A stretch of DNA of 64,000 bases from CAZIVP01 sp964542915 (GTDB taxonomy: Bacteria; Calditrichota; Calditrichia; Calditrichales; Calditrichaceae): the NCBI GenBank assembly GCA_964542915.1, contig CAZIVP010000011.1, positions 1 to 64,000 on the forward strand. Direction: 5' to 3'. A program made the translations under genes and the position numbers. Each line of letters starts with the position of its first letter. Positions within the stretch are counted from its first letter, which is position 1. The notes beneath the pieces are model-generated. The model had not been told where the DNA came from and did not search any database. It saw nothing but the letters and a program-made list of their open reading frames with translations. Shown in pieces: positions 9,034 to 17,208 of the stretch.

Positions 9034-9777
9034 ATGGAAAAGAAACAAACCGCAGAAGACTGGCTTTACAAGGCTTTTGAAGTGTTCCCGCGGGAAATGG
9101 AAACGCTTGAAGAATCGCGCAAAAACGATCGTCAACACATTGCAGACACGTACTTCGAAAACGGCGAACTGCCCAAACCGAAAAACCGACGTCAGATACG
9201 CAAATTTCGCAGGCGACTCGAAAAAGCAAAAGCTCTGGCCACGGAGCCGGCGTTAAAAAACCGCATTGAGGGCTATCTTTCATATATCCCGAGATGGCAC
9301 AAAAGGCGATTTGTGGGTTCGCCGTTCGTACTGGCCTTCGGCGTGCTGCTGTTTGGTTATTATATTTATGCCACGATACAAAACCACGCATCATTTGCGG
9401 CGTTTACAAACGAATTAGCATCCATTTGGAATGAAAATCCGAAGCTCCTGATGTTCAATTTCGCATACGTGCTGTCATTTCCGTTGTATTTCTGGGCGCA
9501 TCGTGCCCCGATCTGGCTGATCAAGCGCAAAGGTATGAACGTTTCCACAAGCTTCAATCCATTATCCGCTTTTCGCGGCGAGAGATGGAAAACGACTGTA
9601 AAAGTTTACAATGGCGACCAATACGTGGGAACGGAGGAACGGGAAGTTGAATCGGGTGCACTGGCTGACTCCATCGGAGGCTTCTTCAAACTGATTTTCG
9701 GCGCCATATTACTATGGATGGTTCTGCCGCTGATCACCCTGTTTGGCATTGTTCGATACCGGTTTTTATATATTTAA
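9034..9777 (+). CDS. Hypothetical membrane protein
   Basis: 247 residues, family not recognised. The basic, charged N-terminal ~85 residues (KNRRQIRKFRRRLEKAKAL) are probably cytoplasmic. Membrane segments are predicted around 99-115 (FVLAFGVLLFGYYIYATI), 140-158 and 217-240, with a short Trp/Lys-rich beta-like stretch between the last two. GGAAGGA seven bases upstream supports the start. The stop codon lies within ATTTAAC, followed by a long imperfect inverted repeat. No functional motif is visible; its neighbours look mobile. Confidence 0.75.
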   Translation: MEKKQTAEDWLYKAFEVFPREMETLEESRKNDRQHIADTYFENGELPKPKNRRQIRKFRRRLEKAKALATEPALKNRIEGYLSYIPRWHKRRFVGSPFVLAFGVLLFGYYIYATIQNHASFAAFTNELASIWNENPKLLMFNFAYVLSFPLYFWAHRAPIWLIKRKGMNVSTSFNPLSAFRGERWKTTVKVYNGDQYVGTEEREVESGALADSIGGFFKLIFGAILLWMVLPLITLFGIVRYRFLYI

Positions 9778-9787
9778 CGACCCGGCT

Positions 9788-9866
9788 CACTTGCAACGGG
9801 ACAAGACAGTACAGACCGGAAGAAGCCACGCATTAAAAAAATCCGTACTTCTCCCGCCTTCAAGTG
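9788..9866. repeat. Long imperfect inverted repeat between convergent genes
   Basis: Arm 9788-9815 (CACTTGCAACGGGACAAGAC...) pairs with 9842-9866 (reverse complement CACTTGAAGGCGGGAGAAGT...) around a 26-base loop. It lies between the convergent membrane-protein gene and the toxin remnant, so it may be a bidirectional terminator. The heptamer ATTTAAC at 9772-9778 also makes a degenerate attC possible. Confidence 0.45.
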
Positions 9867-9889
9867 CAACGGATGATATGTTCTCTACT

Positions 9890-10152
9890 CTATCTATTTC
9901 TATATATGTCTCGACGATGCCGTATTTTTACTAAGATAACAATACGATTATCATCATCTCTTGAATAGATAATTCTGTAATTGCCCTTGCGGACTCGGTA
10001 TTTATCTTCACCTGAAAGTTTTTCTGCACGATGGGACGTGGATCAGAAGCGCGATTCTTTATGTTTTCAACAATCTTATTTAGATTATTTTGTGGAAGAG
10101 ATTCAAGTTCTTTCTTTGCTGAAGGCTTGATAAAAATGTTGTATTTTGCCAC
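9890..10152 (-). pseudogene. RelE/ParE-type toxin, frameshifted
   Basis: The reading frame starts at GTG (10152) with MAKYNIFIKPSAKKELESLP, a typical RelE/ParE N-terminus, and breaks near 10029. Shifting by one base restores a perfect family C-terminus: KLSGEDKYRVRKGNYRIIYS followed by RDDDNRIVILVKIRHRRDIY, ending at a stop at 9890-9892. Adding one G in ATCGTGCAG (to ATCGGTGCAG) joins the two parts as ...DPRPIGAEKLSGED.... The toxin is therefore a single-base-deletion pseudogene, unless the base is a sequencing error. It sits 14 bases after its antitoxin. Confidence 0.85.
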
Positions 10153-10166
10153 TTTCTTTCTGATCT

Positions 10167-10373
10167 TTAAAGCACCGATTGAAAGCCCAGATTTGGTTCG
10201 ATCATTCGTTCTTCGAACGCATCCAAATCTTCATGGTCTTCGGCAAGTGAAAATTGTATGGCCTCATTCACGAGTTCAGATAGTGTACGAGCAGTTTTGG
10301 CAGCCTTTATATTTAAAGCCCTGTGAAGTTTTGGATCAAGATAGATTGTTGCTCTTTTTAACATCGGTTTCAT
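10167..10373 (-). CDS. Ribbon-helix-helix antitoxin
   Basis: 68 residues. The N-terminal RATIYLDPKLHRALNIKAAK is the beta-strand and first helix of an RHH DNA-binding domain, followed by TARTLSELVNEAIQFSL as the second helix; the acidic C-terminal tail would bind the toxin. The start may be the ATG at 10373 or the internal one three codons later. It precedes the RelE/ParE gene as in standard antitoxin-toxin operons. It remains intact although the toxin is broken. Confidence 0.82.
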   Translation of the reverse strand: MKPMLKRATIYLDPKLHRALNIKAAKTARTLSELVNEAIQFSLAEDHEDLDAFEERMIEPNLGFQSVL

Positions 10374-10475
10374 ATCCGAAATATAATTTAGAATTGTTTA
10401 ACATCTAAACGTCTTACAGTTAAAATATTTTTCTGATCCGTTAATGGTTCAATATCTGGAAAATATTGAAAAGAC

Positions 10476-10535
10476 GTATAACGCTCCGGTTCAGCGGCGG
10501 CGCAAAATGCCCTTCGCTGCAATCAGTTGTTAGGC
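10476..10535 (-). repeat. attC-like integron recombination site (60 bp)
   Basis: Read on the minus strand, the element begins GCCTAAC (fits RYYYAAC) and ends GTTATAC (near GTTRRRY). Its inner arms TTGCAGCG and CGCTGAA pair perfectly except for one unpaired G, the extrahelical base typical of attC bottom strands. The stop codon of the methyltransferase lies inside GCCTAAC, exactly as in many gene cassettes. Length is 60 bp, the classic '59-base element' size. No integrase is in the window. Confidence 0.6.
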
Positions 10536-11261
10536 GGCACTCGGAGGACGACACGCCAGGAATCCATGCAATCCTCTCGGAAACTGTTCTGCTCCGTATC
10601 CGCTAAGACGCTCCACTTCAAAGCCAATAGAACGAAGTTCGGACTCGATTTCATCGGGCGCGATCAATTGAAGTTGGTGGACTTCAGAATCACGTCGGTA
10701 AGCCGGTCCAGATTGTTTGAAGGTTACAATCCGACGCGTCAGTACGCCGGCCTTTGCGGCGGATTCCACAAGCACCGTCCAGTCCCGCCCTTCTACGAAT
10801 GTCCGCGTTGGACTATCAGGCGCACGTTCAGGGCCGGCCACATCGAAAAGAAACACGCCGCCGGCCGGAAGTGCCCGGAAGGTACGCTCAAAGAACGTCT
10901 TCCGACTCGTACAGTTACTTCGGTTGTCAAACGTGTAGTTCAGCACCTCTCCGATGGCACAAACCGCGATACACGGCGGCACGTCCATCTCTACGAAGGA
11001 GCCAATACGAAAGGTCGCCTCCGGCACCCGCTTGCGCGCGATGCCGATGAGTGATTTGGACATATCGATTCCGGTAACTGCATAGCCTCTGTCAGTCAGC
11101 TTGCGTGCCGTGATTCCGCTACCGCATCCGAGTTCGAATACGGTCCCTCGGTTTAGCCCTCTGCGATCAAGGGCATCAATTAACTCTCCGGCGCCAGCTG
11201 TAGCTAGGTAGCCGAAGCCGTCATCATGAATGAAGGCAAGATCGGGCCGGTAATAGCTCAT
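10530..11261 (-). CDS. Class I SAM-dependent methyltransferase (cassette-borne)
   Basis: 243 residues with the Rossmann motif VFELGCGSGITARKL (about residues 41-55), acidic motif II at VTGIDMSKS, and post-motif FLFDVAGPE. Substrate unknown. The gene ends inside an attC-like site and its base composition looks richer in G+C than the flanking TA region, so I read it as a gene cassette acquired by integron-type recombination. It is transcribed in the same direction as the toxin-antitoxin pair. Confidence 0.82.
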   Translation of the reverse strand: MSYYRPDLAFIHDDGFGYLATAGAGELIDALDRRGLNRGTVFELGCGSGITARKLTDRGYAVTGIDMSKSLIGIARKRVPEATFRIGSFVEMDVPPCIAVCAIGEVLNYTFDNRSNCTSRKTFFERTFRALPAGGVFLFDVAGPERAPDSPTRTFVEGRDWTVLVESAAKAGVLTRRIVTFKQSGPAYRRDSEVHQLQLIAPDEIESELRSIGFEVERLSGYGAEQFPRGLHGFLACRPPSAA

Positions 11262-11473
11262 ACGATTGGCTCTACGCGTGCCGTATATCCAACTATTATA
11301 ACGATTGTTCTGGTAAAGTTTTGCTAAAAATAACCATGAATCAACTGATTATCAAACAATTACTTATATTATTGCAATGATAAAAATCCGATAGGACCGC
11401 GATGTTCGATCCTTTACAATACAGACTTCTGCAAAAAATACAAACGTAACGTACGATCAACGAATAACTCCAT

Positions 11474-13012
11474 TCAGATATAATCCCGGTCCAAACTGCG
11501 GTATTGAATCGCCTCGCTCAAATGCTGCGGAAAAATGCGCTCGGCGCCCTCAATGTCGGCGATGGTACGCGATACCTTCAAAATGCGGTCATACGCCCGC
11601 GCCGACAATCCCAACCTGTTAATCGCGTTCTTTAACAGCTCCTGCCCGGCATCGTCGATGCGGCAATAGCGCCTAATTTCCCTGGACTGCATATCGGCGT
11701 TGCAGTACAGATGGCCTTCGCCTTTAAACCGCTCCAGCTGCGTGCCCCGCGCCTTCTGCACCCGTTCGCGGATCGAGCCCGACTTTTCCCCCTGCCGCTC
11801 CGACGAAAGCTCGCGAAACTTGACTTCGGGCACCTCCACATGGATATCGATGCGATCCAGCAGCGGGCCTGAAATGCGCGAACGGTAGCGCTGCACCTGC
11901 GGCAATGCGCAGGAACAGGCGCGCTCCGTACTTCCGAAGTAGCCGCAGGGGCAGGGATTCATGGCCGCCAGCAACATAAAGTTGGCGGGATAGGTCAGTG
12001 AAAAGGCGGCCCGCGAAATGGTCACCTGCGCATCCTCCATAGGCTGGCGCAACACTTCCAGCACGTTTTTTTTGAACTCCGGCAATTCATCCAGAAAAAG
12101 CACGCCGTGGTGGGCCAGGCTGACTTCGCCCGGCCGCGGGAATTTGCCGCCGCCCACCAGCGCCGCATCGCTGATCGTGTGGTGCGGCGAACGGTACGGT
12201 CTGACGGCGATCAGGCCGTGATCATTCGGCAGTAATCCGGCGACGGAATGAATCTTCGTCGTTTCGATGGCTTCTTCCAGCGCCATCAACGGCAGGATGG
12301 TCGAAAAGCGTTTGGCCAGCATGGTCTTGCCCGAACCGGGCGGCCCGATCATCAAGAGATTGTGGCCGCCGGCGGCCGCCACCTCCATGGCGCGTTTCAC
12401 ATGCTCCTGGCCTTTCACATCGCTGAAATCCACGTGCGTTTTCTGTTCCTGGCGGAAGATGGCGTCGATATCCACATAAAACGGCTCAAGTTCGGCGTTG
12501 CCCTTGAGAAAATTGACCACATCCATCAGCGTATGCGTGGCGTAAATTTTCAATTCGCCGCCGCCCATCACCGCTTCGCGGGCGTTATCCTGCGGCAATA
12601 TCAGGCCTTCAAAGCCCATTTCGCGCGCTTTGGCGGCGATGGAAAGGCTGCCGTGAATGGGACGCAGCGATCCGTCCAGCGCCAGCTCACCCAGAATCAT
12701 ATAACGCTCGAAGATATCGGTATCAATGTCGCCGCGCGCCGCCATGATGCCCAGCGCAATGGGCAGGTCATAGGAAGAGCCTTCTTTTTTCAGGTCGGCG
12801 GGCGCCATATTAATGGTGATGCGTTTGGAATGCACGAATTCATAACCGGAATTTTTAATAGCGGCCACCACACGTTCGCGGCTCTCCTTTACCGCATTGT
12901 CGGGCAGACCCACGATACCGAAATACGGTACATTGCCTTCCATGTGCGTTTCCACTTCCACGGGATAGGCGTCAATGCCCATCAGTGCAGCGCTGTACAC
13001 TCTGGAAATCAT
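11474..13012 (-). CDS. comM: YifB/ComM-family Mg-chelatase-like AAA ATPase
   Basis: 512 residues. The N-terminal Lon-like fold (residues 1-170; MISRVYSAALMGIDAYPVEV) is followed by an AAA+ Mg-chelatase domain with Walker A GPPGSGKTM (about residue 224) and Walker B LFLDELPEF. A cysteine cluster (CPCGYFGSTERACSCA) and the C-terminal SARAYDRILKVSRTIADIEG motif complete the family signature at the usual length. ComM is a hexameric helicase that promotes branch migration during natural transformation in other bacteria; that role is not shown here. Confidence 0.93.
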   Translation of the reverse strand: MISRVYSAALMGIDAYPVEVETHMEGNVPYFGIVGLPDNAVKESRERVVAAIKNSGYEFVHSKRITINMAPADLKKEGSSYDLPIALGIMAARGDIDTDIFERYMILGELALDGSLRPIHGSLSIAAKAREMGFEGLILPQDNAREAVMGGGELKIYATHTLMDVVNFLKGNAELEPFYVDIDAIFRQEQKTHVDFSDVKGQEHVKRAMEVAAAGGHNLLMIGPPGSGKTMLAKRFSTILPLMALEEAIETTKIHSVAGLLPNDHGLIAVRPYRSPHHTISDAALVGGGKFPRPGEVSLAHHGVLFLDELPEFKKNVLEVLRQPMEDAQVTISRAAFSLTYPANFMLLAAMNPCPCGYFGSTERACSCALPQVQRYRSRISGPLLDRIDIHVEVPEVKFRELSSERQGEKSGSIRERVQKARGTQLERFKGEGHLYCNADMQSREIRRYCRIDDAGQELLKNAINRLGLSARAYDRILKVSRTIADIEGAERIFPQHLSEAIQYRSLDRDYI

Positions 13013-13050
13013 AAACCACCTGTAGTTAGGTCTGACAAGTCGAAAAAAGG

Positions 13051-13962
13051 CTAACGTAACAGATTGATCAGAGCTTGCTCAATATCTACAAAATCAAATT
13101 CGAATTTCTCTTTCAGAAGGCGTCTCGGCCAAACCCGCTGGCTGACGAGCAACATCTCATCGGCCATGTCGCCCAGCGCCCATTTCATGGCAAAGGCCGG
13201 CGCCGGTAACCAGGACGGGCGATGCACGGCTTTAGCGATTGCGTTGCTGAACGTTTTTTGCCGGCAGGACGTCGGCGTCGTTAAATTATAGACGCCGTCG
13301 TTTCCGTGTTCCATAATAAAGCAAATGGCGCGCACTTCATCACGCAAATGAATCCAGGAGATCCACTGCCGGCCGCTTCCGACCGGCCCGCCGACAAAAA
13401 AACGAAACGGTAGAGCCATAAGCCTGAGGGCGCCGCCTTGCGGGCTCAGGACAACCCCGCTTCGAATAATGCTCACGCGCGTTTGCGTCCCGTTGAGCGG
13501 TTGCAGGGCGCCTTCCAGTTTCTGTATCACATCCGAAAGAAATCCGCCGCCGGGCGCCGTTTCCTCATCGAGCCAGTTTTCGCCGCCGTCGCCGTAATAT
13601 CCGATCGCCGAGGCCTGTATATAAAACGCGGGTTTTACGGGTGCCGCCTTGATGGCCTCCACCAGCGCCTGCGCCGACTTTAATCGGCTCTGTAAAATGC
13701 GCGCCTTTTTGGTTTTGGTCCAATAGCCGCTGCCCACATTTTCGCCGGCCAGGTTGACGACGCCGTCCACCTTCGCGATTTCTTTTTTCCAGGCGTCGTC
13801 GCCTTCCGCCAGCCATGGAAAGTAAGACGGATAATCGCCCAGTTTTTCACGCGCTGCCTGCGGCCGGCGGGAAAGTACGACAATCTCATGGCGCTCTTCT
13901 TCCAGTAAACGGCAGAGGGTGTTGCCGATCAGGCCGCTCGCGCCTGCAATCATAACACGCAC
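13051..13962 (-). CDS. TIGR01777-family NAD(P)-dependent epimerase/oxidoreductase
   Basis: 303 residues from the GTG at 13962, which has a strong GGGAGGTGATCC ribosome site 7 bases upstream; an ATG at 14001 would overlap the tag gene and lacks a site. The protein opens with the dinucleotide-binding motif VMIAGASGLIG and contains VNLAGENVG and the YYGDGGENW region typical of the YfcH/TIGR01777 group of extended SDRs, with a C-terminal DUF1731-like segment. Substrate unknown. The upstream Tag gene ends just before its ribosome site. Confidence 0.9.
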   Translation of the reverse strand: MRVMIAGASGLIGNTLCRLLEEERHEIVVLSRRPQAAREKLGDYPSYFPWLAEGDDAWKKEIAKVDGVVNLAGENVGSGYWTKTKKARILQSRLKSAQALVEAIKAAPVKPAFYIQASAIGYYGDGGENWLDEETAPGGGFLSDVIQKLEGALQPLNGTQTRVSIIRSGVVLSPQGGALRLMALPFRFFVGGPVGSGRQWISWIHLRDEVRAICFIMEHGNDGVYNLTTPTSCRQKTFSNAIAKAVHRPSWLPAPAFAMKWALGDMADEMLLVSQRVWPRRLLKEKFEFDFVDIEQALINLLR

Positions 13963-13976
13963 AGGATCACCTCCCT

Positions 13977-14540
13977 TTATACCTGATTGTAACGGAAACA
14001 ATCCACCAGGTGATCATTGACCATACCGGTGGCCTGCATATGGGCGTAGCAAATGGTCAAGCCCACAAATTTAAAACCGCGTTGCTTCAAATCCTTACTG
14101 ATTTTGTCCGAAAGAGCTGTGCTGGCCGGTATATCCGCATCCCTTTTGAACGCATTTTTAACGGGCTTTCCGTCAACAAAATCCCATATATAGCGATCGA
14201 AACTGCCAAAGGCCTCCTGAACATCAAGAAAGGCGCGGGCGTTTGTTACGGCCGCCATAATTTTTTGCTTGTTACGAATAATGCCCTCGTCATTGAGCAG
14301 GGCATCGATTTTTTCGGAACCGTAACGGGCAACTTTTTCCGGATCAAAGCGATCGAAGGCCGTACGAAAGTTTTCCCGTTTATGCAGAACGGTGCGCCAG
14401 CTTAAACCGGCCTGAAAGCCCTCCAGCACTAAAAACTCGAACAACAAACGATCGTCATGTACGGGCACGCCCCACTCTTCATCATGGTACCGGACATAAA
14501 GCGCATCGTCCAGGGGCACCCAGGCGCATCGCACAGGCAT
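13977..14540 (-). CDS. tag: DNA-3-methyladenine glycosylase I
   Basis: 187 residues matching Tag throughout: CAWVPLDDALYVRYHDEEWG at the N-terminus (zinc ligands Cys5 and the nearby His), the HhH-like core with LEGFQAGLSWRTVLHKRENF, and the C-terminal HLVDCFRY zinc-ligand motif. It excises 3-methyladenine from alkylated DNA. Its start abuts the stop of the upstream cyclase-family gene. Confidence 0.95.
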   Translation of the reverse strand: MPVRCAWVPLDDALYVRYHDEEWGVPVHDDRLLFEFLVLEGFQAGLSWRTVLHKRENFRTAFDRFDPEKVARYGSEKIDALLNDEGIIRNKQKIMAAVTNARAFLDVQEAFGSFDRYIWDFVDGKPVKNAFKRDADIPASTALSDKISKDLKQRGFKFVGLTICYAHMQATGMVNDHLVDCFRYNQV

Positions 14541-15193
14541 TATATCTCCTCCGGTTCGTTAACAATAGCGATCGCCCGCACCGGACTACCGTCGCCTTCA
14601 CGGATGTTTAACGGAAAACAGGCCAGAGTAAAAGGCTCGTCCGGCAAGCGGTGCAGACGGGTCAAATTCTCGATGATGATGCCGTTCGCCTGCAAAATTT
14701 CATGATGCGCCTCCAATTTCGCGTCATCGATGGCATCGATGGAGATGGCGTCGATGCCAAAGCCATGAATTCCCGCATCGATCAATTGCCGGATTAACAG
14801 CGCATCCGGATACGGATAACCGTGGTAATAAGCATCGCTGCCCCAATTCCGGCTCCAACCGGTCTGAAACAGGATAAATTGTGTTTTCGGGCGGCGATGA
14901 AAGCCGTCCAGTACGTCGGATGTCAGCCTCGTTTGACCGTCCCGCCGGCGTACGTCAAGCACCTGAGCCTGCCCGTAGAAGGCTTCGACCGGCATTTGAT
15001 TTATAAATCGGCCGTCTTTAAGAATATGGGCGGGCGCATCCACATGCGTGCCAATGTGACCGGCGAGATGCAACATTTTTTCGCGGAAGCCGTCCCGTTC
15101 AATCGAAGCCAGGTCTTCCAGCCCCAGGGGCGGCGTACCCGGATAGACGGGCGTGGTTTCGCTTAACGCGTGCGAGAGATCGATGAGGTTCAT
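14540..15193 (-). CDS. Cyclase-family (KynB-like) metal-dependent hydrolase
   Basis: 217 residues with the hallmark metal-binding motif GHIGTHVDAPAHI (about residues 45-57; H-x-GTH-x-D-x-PxH) and a second conserved region around GIDAISIDAID. The family includes arylformamidases/kynurenine formamidases and other amidohydrolases; no tryptophan catabolic neighbours are present, so substrate is open. The start overlaps the stop of the ferritin/VIT1 gene (TAATG). Confidence 0.85.
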   Translation of the reverse strand: MNLIDLSHALSETTPVYPGTPPLGLEDLASIERDGFREKMLHLAGHIGTHVDAPAHILKDGRFINQMPVEAFYGQAQVLDVRRRDGQTRLTSDVLDGFHRRPKTQFILFQTGWSRNWGSDAYYHGYPYPDALLIRQLIDAGIHGFGIDAISIDAIDDAKLEAHHEILQANGIIIENLTRLHRLPDEPFTLACFPLNIREGDGSPVRAIAIVNEPEEI

Positions 15194-16068
15194 TAGACTT
15201 CGACTCCGAAAAATGCCTTTGCGCCGATACCCGCAAGAAAACTGATAACGGCGACGCTAATCGATATGACAGCCATTTCGCTAAATCGCCTCCAGAAGTT
15301 CAGGCCCTTGGCGGTGGTGATATAAAATGTATAGGCCCAGATGATCAAAATGCCGACGCCGAGCATAACGACGAGTGAGATGTAAATATTGCTAAAGATA
15401 AAATACGGCGCGATTAATAGCAAAACAGTTATAATGTACGCCACGCCCGTATATATAGCGGCGACAATCGGATTCTTGGTTTCGTCCTCATCGAATTCCT
15501 CCTTGGAGGAAAGGTAGCCCGACGCCGCCATGGAAAGCGAGGCTGCAAAACCGGTAATCAGTCCGGTAACGGCCACCACGGTATTGTTTTGCAGGGCGAA
15601 GGTCAAGCCGGCCAGCGCGCCGGTCAGCTCCACCAGGGCGTCGTTGAGGCCCAGCACCATAGCGCCGGCGTATTCCAGTCGCTCTTCCTCGAGTACACCC
15701 AGCAATTCGTTTTCATGATTTTCCTCGTCATCGATAACCGCCTGCATCCCTTCAATTTGATCGATGTACGGCAGATAGTTCTGCTCCGCTCTCTTCTCGC
15801 CTTTTTCCATCAATTTTAAAGCAAACGAAAGCCCGAATATGTACGCCAATGTGATGTACCAGAAGATGCGTATCCACGAGGGCCGCACTTCGCGTTGCGT
15901 TAAATCCGCCAGAAAACAGTAGTGGCGGTGTTCATCTTCGGCGATACGCTGCAACAGTTGGCGGTTATGGTCGTCGGCGGTTCGGGCCGCCAGTTTGCTA
16001 TAAACGTGGTATTCGGAAATTTCGTTTTTCTGGAAAAGCAATAGTGCTTTTTGAATCGTTTTGTTCAT
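15193..16068 (-). CDS. Ferritin-like/VIT1 fusion: iron or manganese transporter
   Basis: 291 residues. An N-terminal rubrerythrin-like helical domain (residues 1-130) carries metal-ligand motifs EISEYHVY, EDEHRHYCF and DDEENHENEL. The C-terminal VIT1/CCC1 domain (residues ~130-291) has about five membrane helices and motif GLNDALVELTGALAGLTFAL. Such membrane ferritin (MbfA/VIT1) fusions export or sequester Fe(II)/Mn(II). It heads a short overlapping run with the cyclase and tag genes. Confidence 0.88.
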   Translation of the reverse strand: MNKTIQKALLLFQKNEISEYHVYSKLAARTADDHNRQLLQRIAEDEHRHYCFLADLTQREVRPSWIRIFWYITLAYIFGLSFALKLMEKGEKRAEQNYLPYIDQIEGMQAVIDDEENHENELLGVLEEERLEYAGAMVLGLNDALVELTGALAGLTFALQNNTVVAVTGLITGFAASLSMAASGYLSSKEEFDEDETKNPIVAAIYTGVAYIITVLLLIAPYFIFSNIYISLVVMLGVGILIIWAYTFYITTAKGLNFWRRFSEMAVISISVAVISFLAGIGAKAFFGVEV

Positions 16069-16553
16069 GAGATACCTCGAAATTGTATTTTAGCAGCTGT
16101 TTAAAATATGATCACAGGTTTTCCGGATGCCGTTCACTTTTTCTATTGAGGTTAGACCATACCAATAGGTTTCATATATTTCTTCTACCGTATGATATTT
16201 GTTTGAAATAGCTGGCCAAGAAAACAGAGAATAAAAAAATATCCGTCCTTCGACTTAAGGTATTTGCATGTTTCCCTGTCCAATGGAAGTTCGAGAGAAG
16301 CCATTCCCGAATCAGTTCGGGACAGGTTAGAAAGCGATTGTAAAACCAAATCATTTGTAAAAGCTCGGGTCAATGTGTACTTTGAATCATCAATAAAAGC
16401 GCCGGAGATAGTATCTCCGGTTTGCCTCCCTTTTATTTGGGCGTTTCTTTTTTTAGAGCCCTCATTCACGTTAATACCATGTTTCGAAGGCTACCGGATT
16501 TCATATATAAATAGCTTCTGAATAAGAACGCAGCCTTTATTTGCAATAAACAT
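16069..16553. other. Intergenic region with two palindromes, no gene seen
   Basis: About 485 bases between two minus-strand genes. Short open frames exist on both strands but lack ribosome sites and family resemblance. Two hairpins stand out: TCCCGAA-tcag-TTCGGGA (16305-16322) and CCGGAGATA-g-TATCTCCGG (16402-16420). This may be a decayed gene or repeat element. Confidence 0.45.
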
Positions 16554-17192
16554 TTAGCGGGGTTTTCGGGCCGCAAGCAAAAACACCGGAAACGACTTAA
16601 TAGCGCCCTGCGCCGTCTCTTTTTGGATGGTATGCACGCGCCGATAGCGCACCGATTCAAAACCCGTCTTTTTGACAATTGACGCCAGATGATCGGGATT
16701 GAAACCATGGTGTTCCACAAAACTGTTATCGGAGTGGAAGTCGCCGGGCTCTTCCTCCAGGTCGCCGATGGCCAGATAGCCGCCGGGACTCAGCCGTTCA
16801 TAAAACTGCTGTAACAAGGCTTCGTATTCTTTTACATGATGCAGCGTCATGCTCGAAAAGATCAACTGAAACGTGCCCTGCGGCAACGGCGCACCTTCTT
16901 CCTTTAACAAAACGGTCCGGATGTTTTTTATGCTGTGCTCATCGATCTTCGTTTGCAAAACATCGATCATACCCGGAGAATGATCCACGGCTGTTATCTG
17001 TCCCACTTCCGCAATCAGGTTAAACGTAACGAGACCGGTACCGGCGCCGAAATCCATGGCATACATATCCGAACGCAACGGGATTTCGTTTTTGATACCT
17101 TCCGCCACGTCTTTAGCGGTATTGCGCCTGCCTTCGTCGGCGTCCCAGTTAAGCGCCGACTCGTCGAACTTCGATGCTTTATAGTTAGTCAT
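16554..17192 (-). CDS. Class I SAM-dependent methyltransferase
   Basis: 212 residues with motif I AMDFGAGTGLVTFNL (about residues 44-58), acidic motif II ITAVDHSPGMIDVL, motif III LIFSSMTLHHV and post-motif GGYLAIGDLEEEPGDFH. The UbiE/type-11 group is the nearest style. Substrate unknown. An AGGAGAG ribosome site precedes the ATG. It follows the VWA protein by 16 bases, probably co-transcribed. Confidence 0.88.
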   Translation of the reverse strand: MTNYKASKFDESALNWDADEGRRNTAKDVAEGIKNEIPLRSDMYAMDFGAGTGLVTFNLIAEVGQITAVDHSPGMIDVLQTKIDEHSIKNIRTVLLKEEGAPLPQGTFQLIFSSMTLHHVKEYEALLQQFYERLSPGGYLAIGDLEEEPGDFHSDNSFVEHHGFNPDHLASIVKKTGFESVRYRRVHTIQKETAQGAIKSFPVFLLAARKPR

Positions 17193-17208
17193 AATGTGCT
17201 CTCCTCAA

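Noticed and set aside
11262..11300. A second attC end (GTTGGAT) upstream of the methyltransferase
   Set aside because: The heptamer fits GTTRRRY but no paired arms or RYYYAAC partner were found in the sequence before it.
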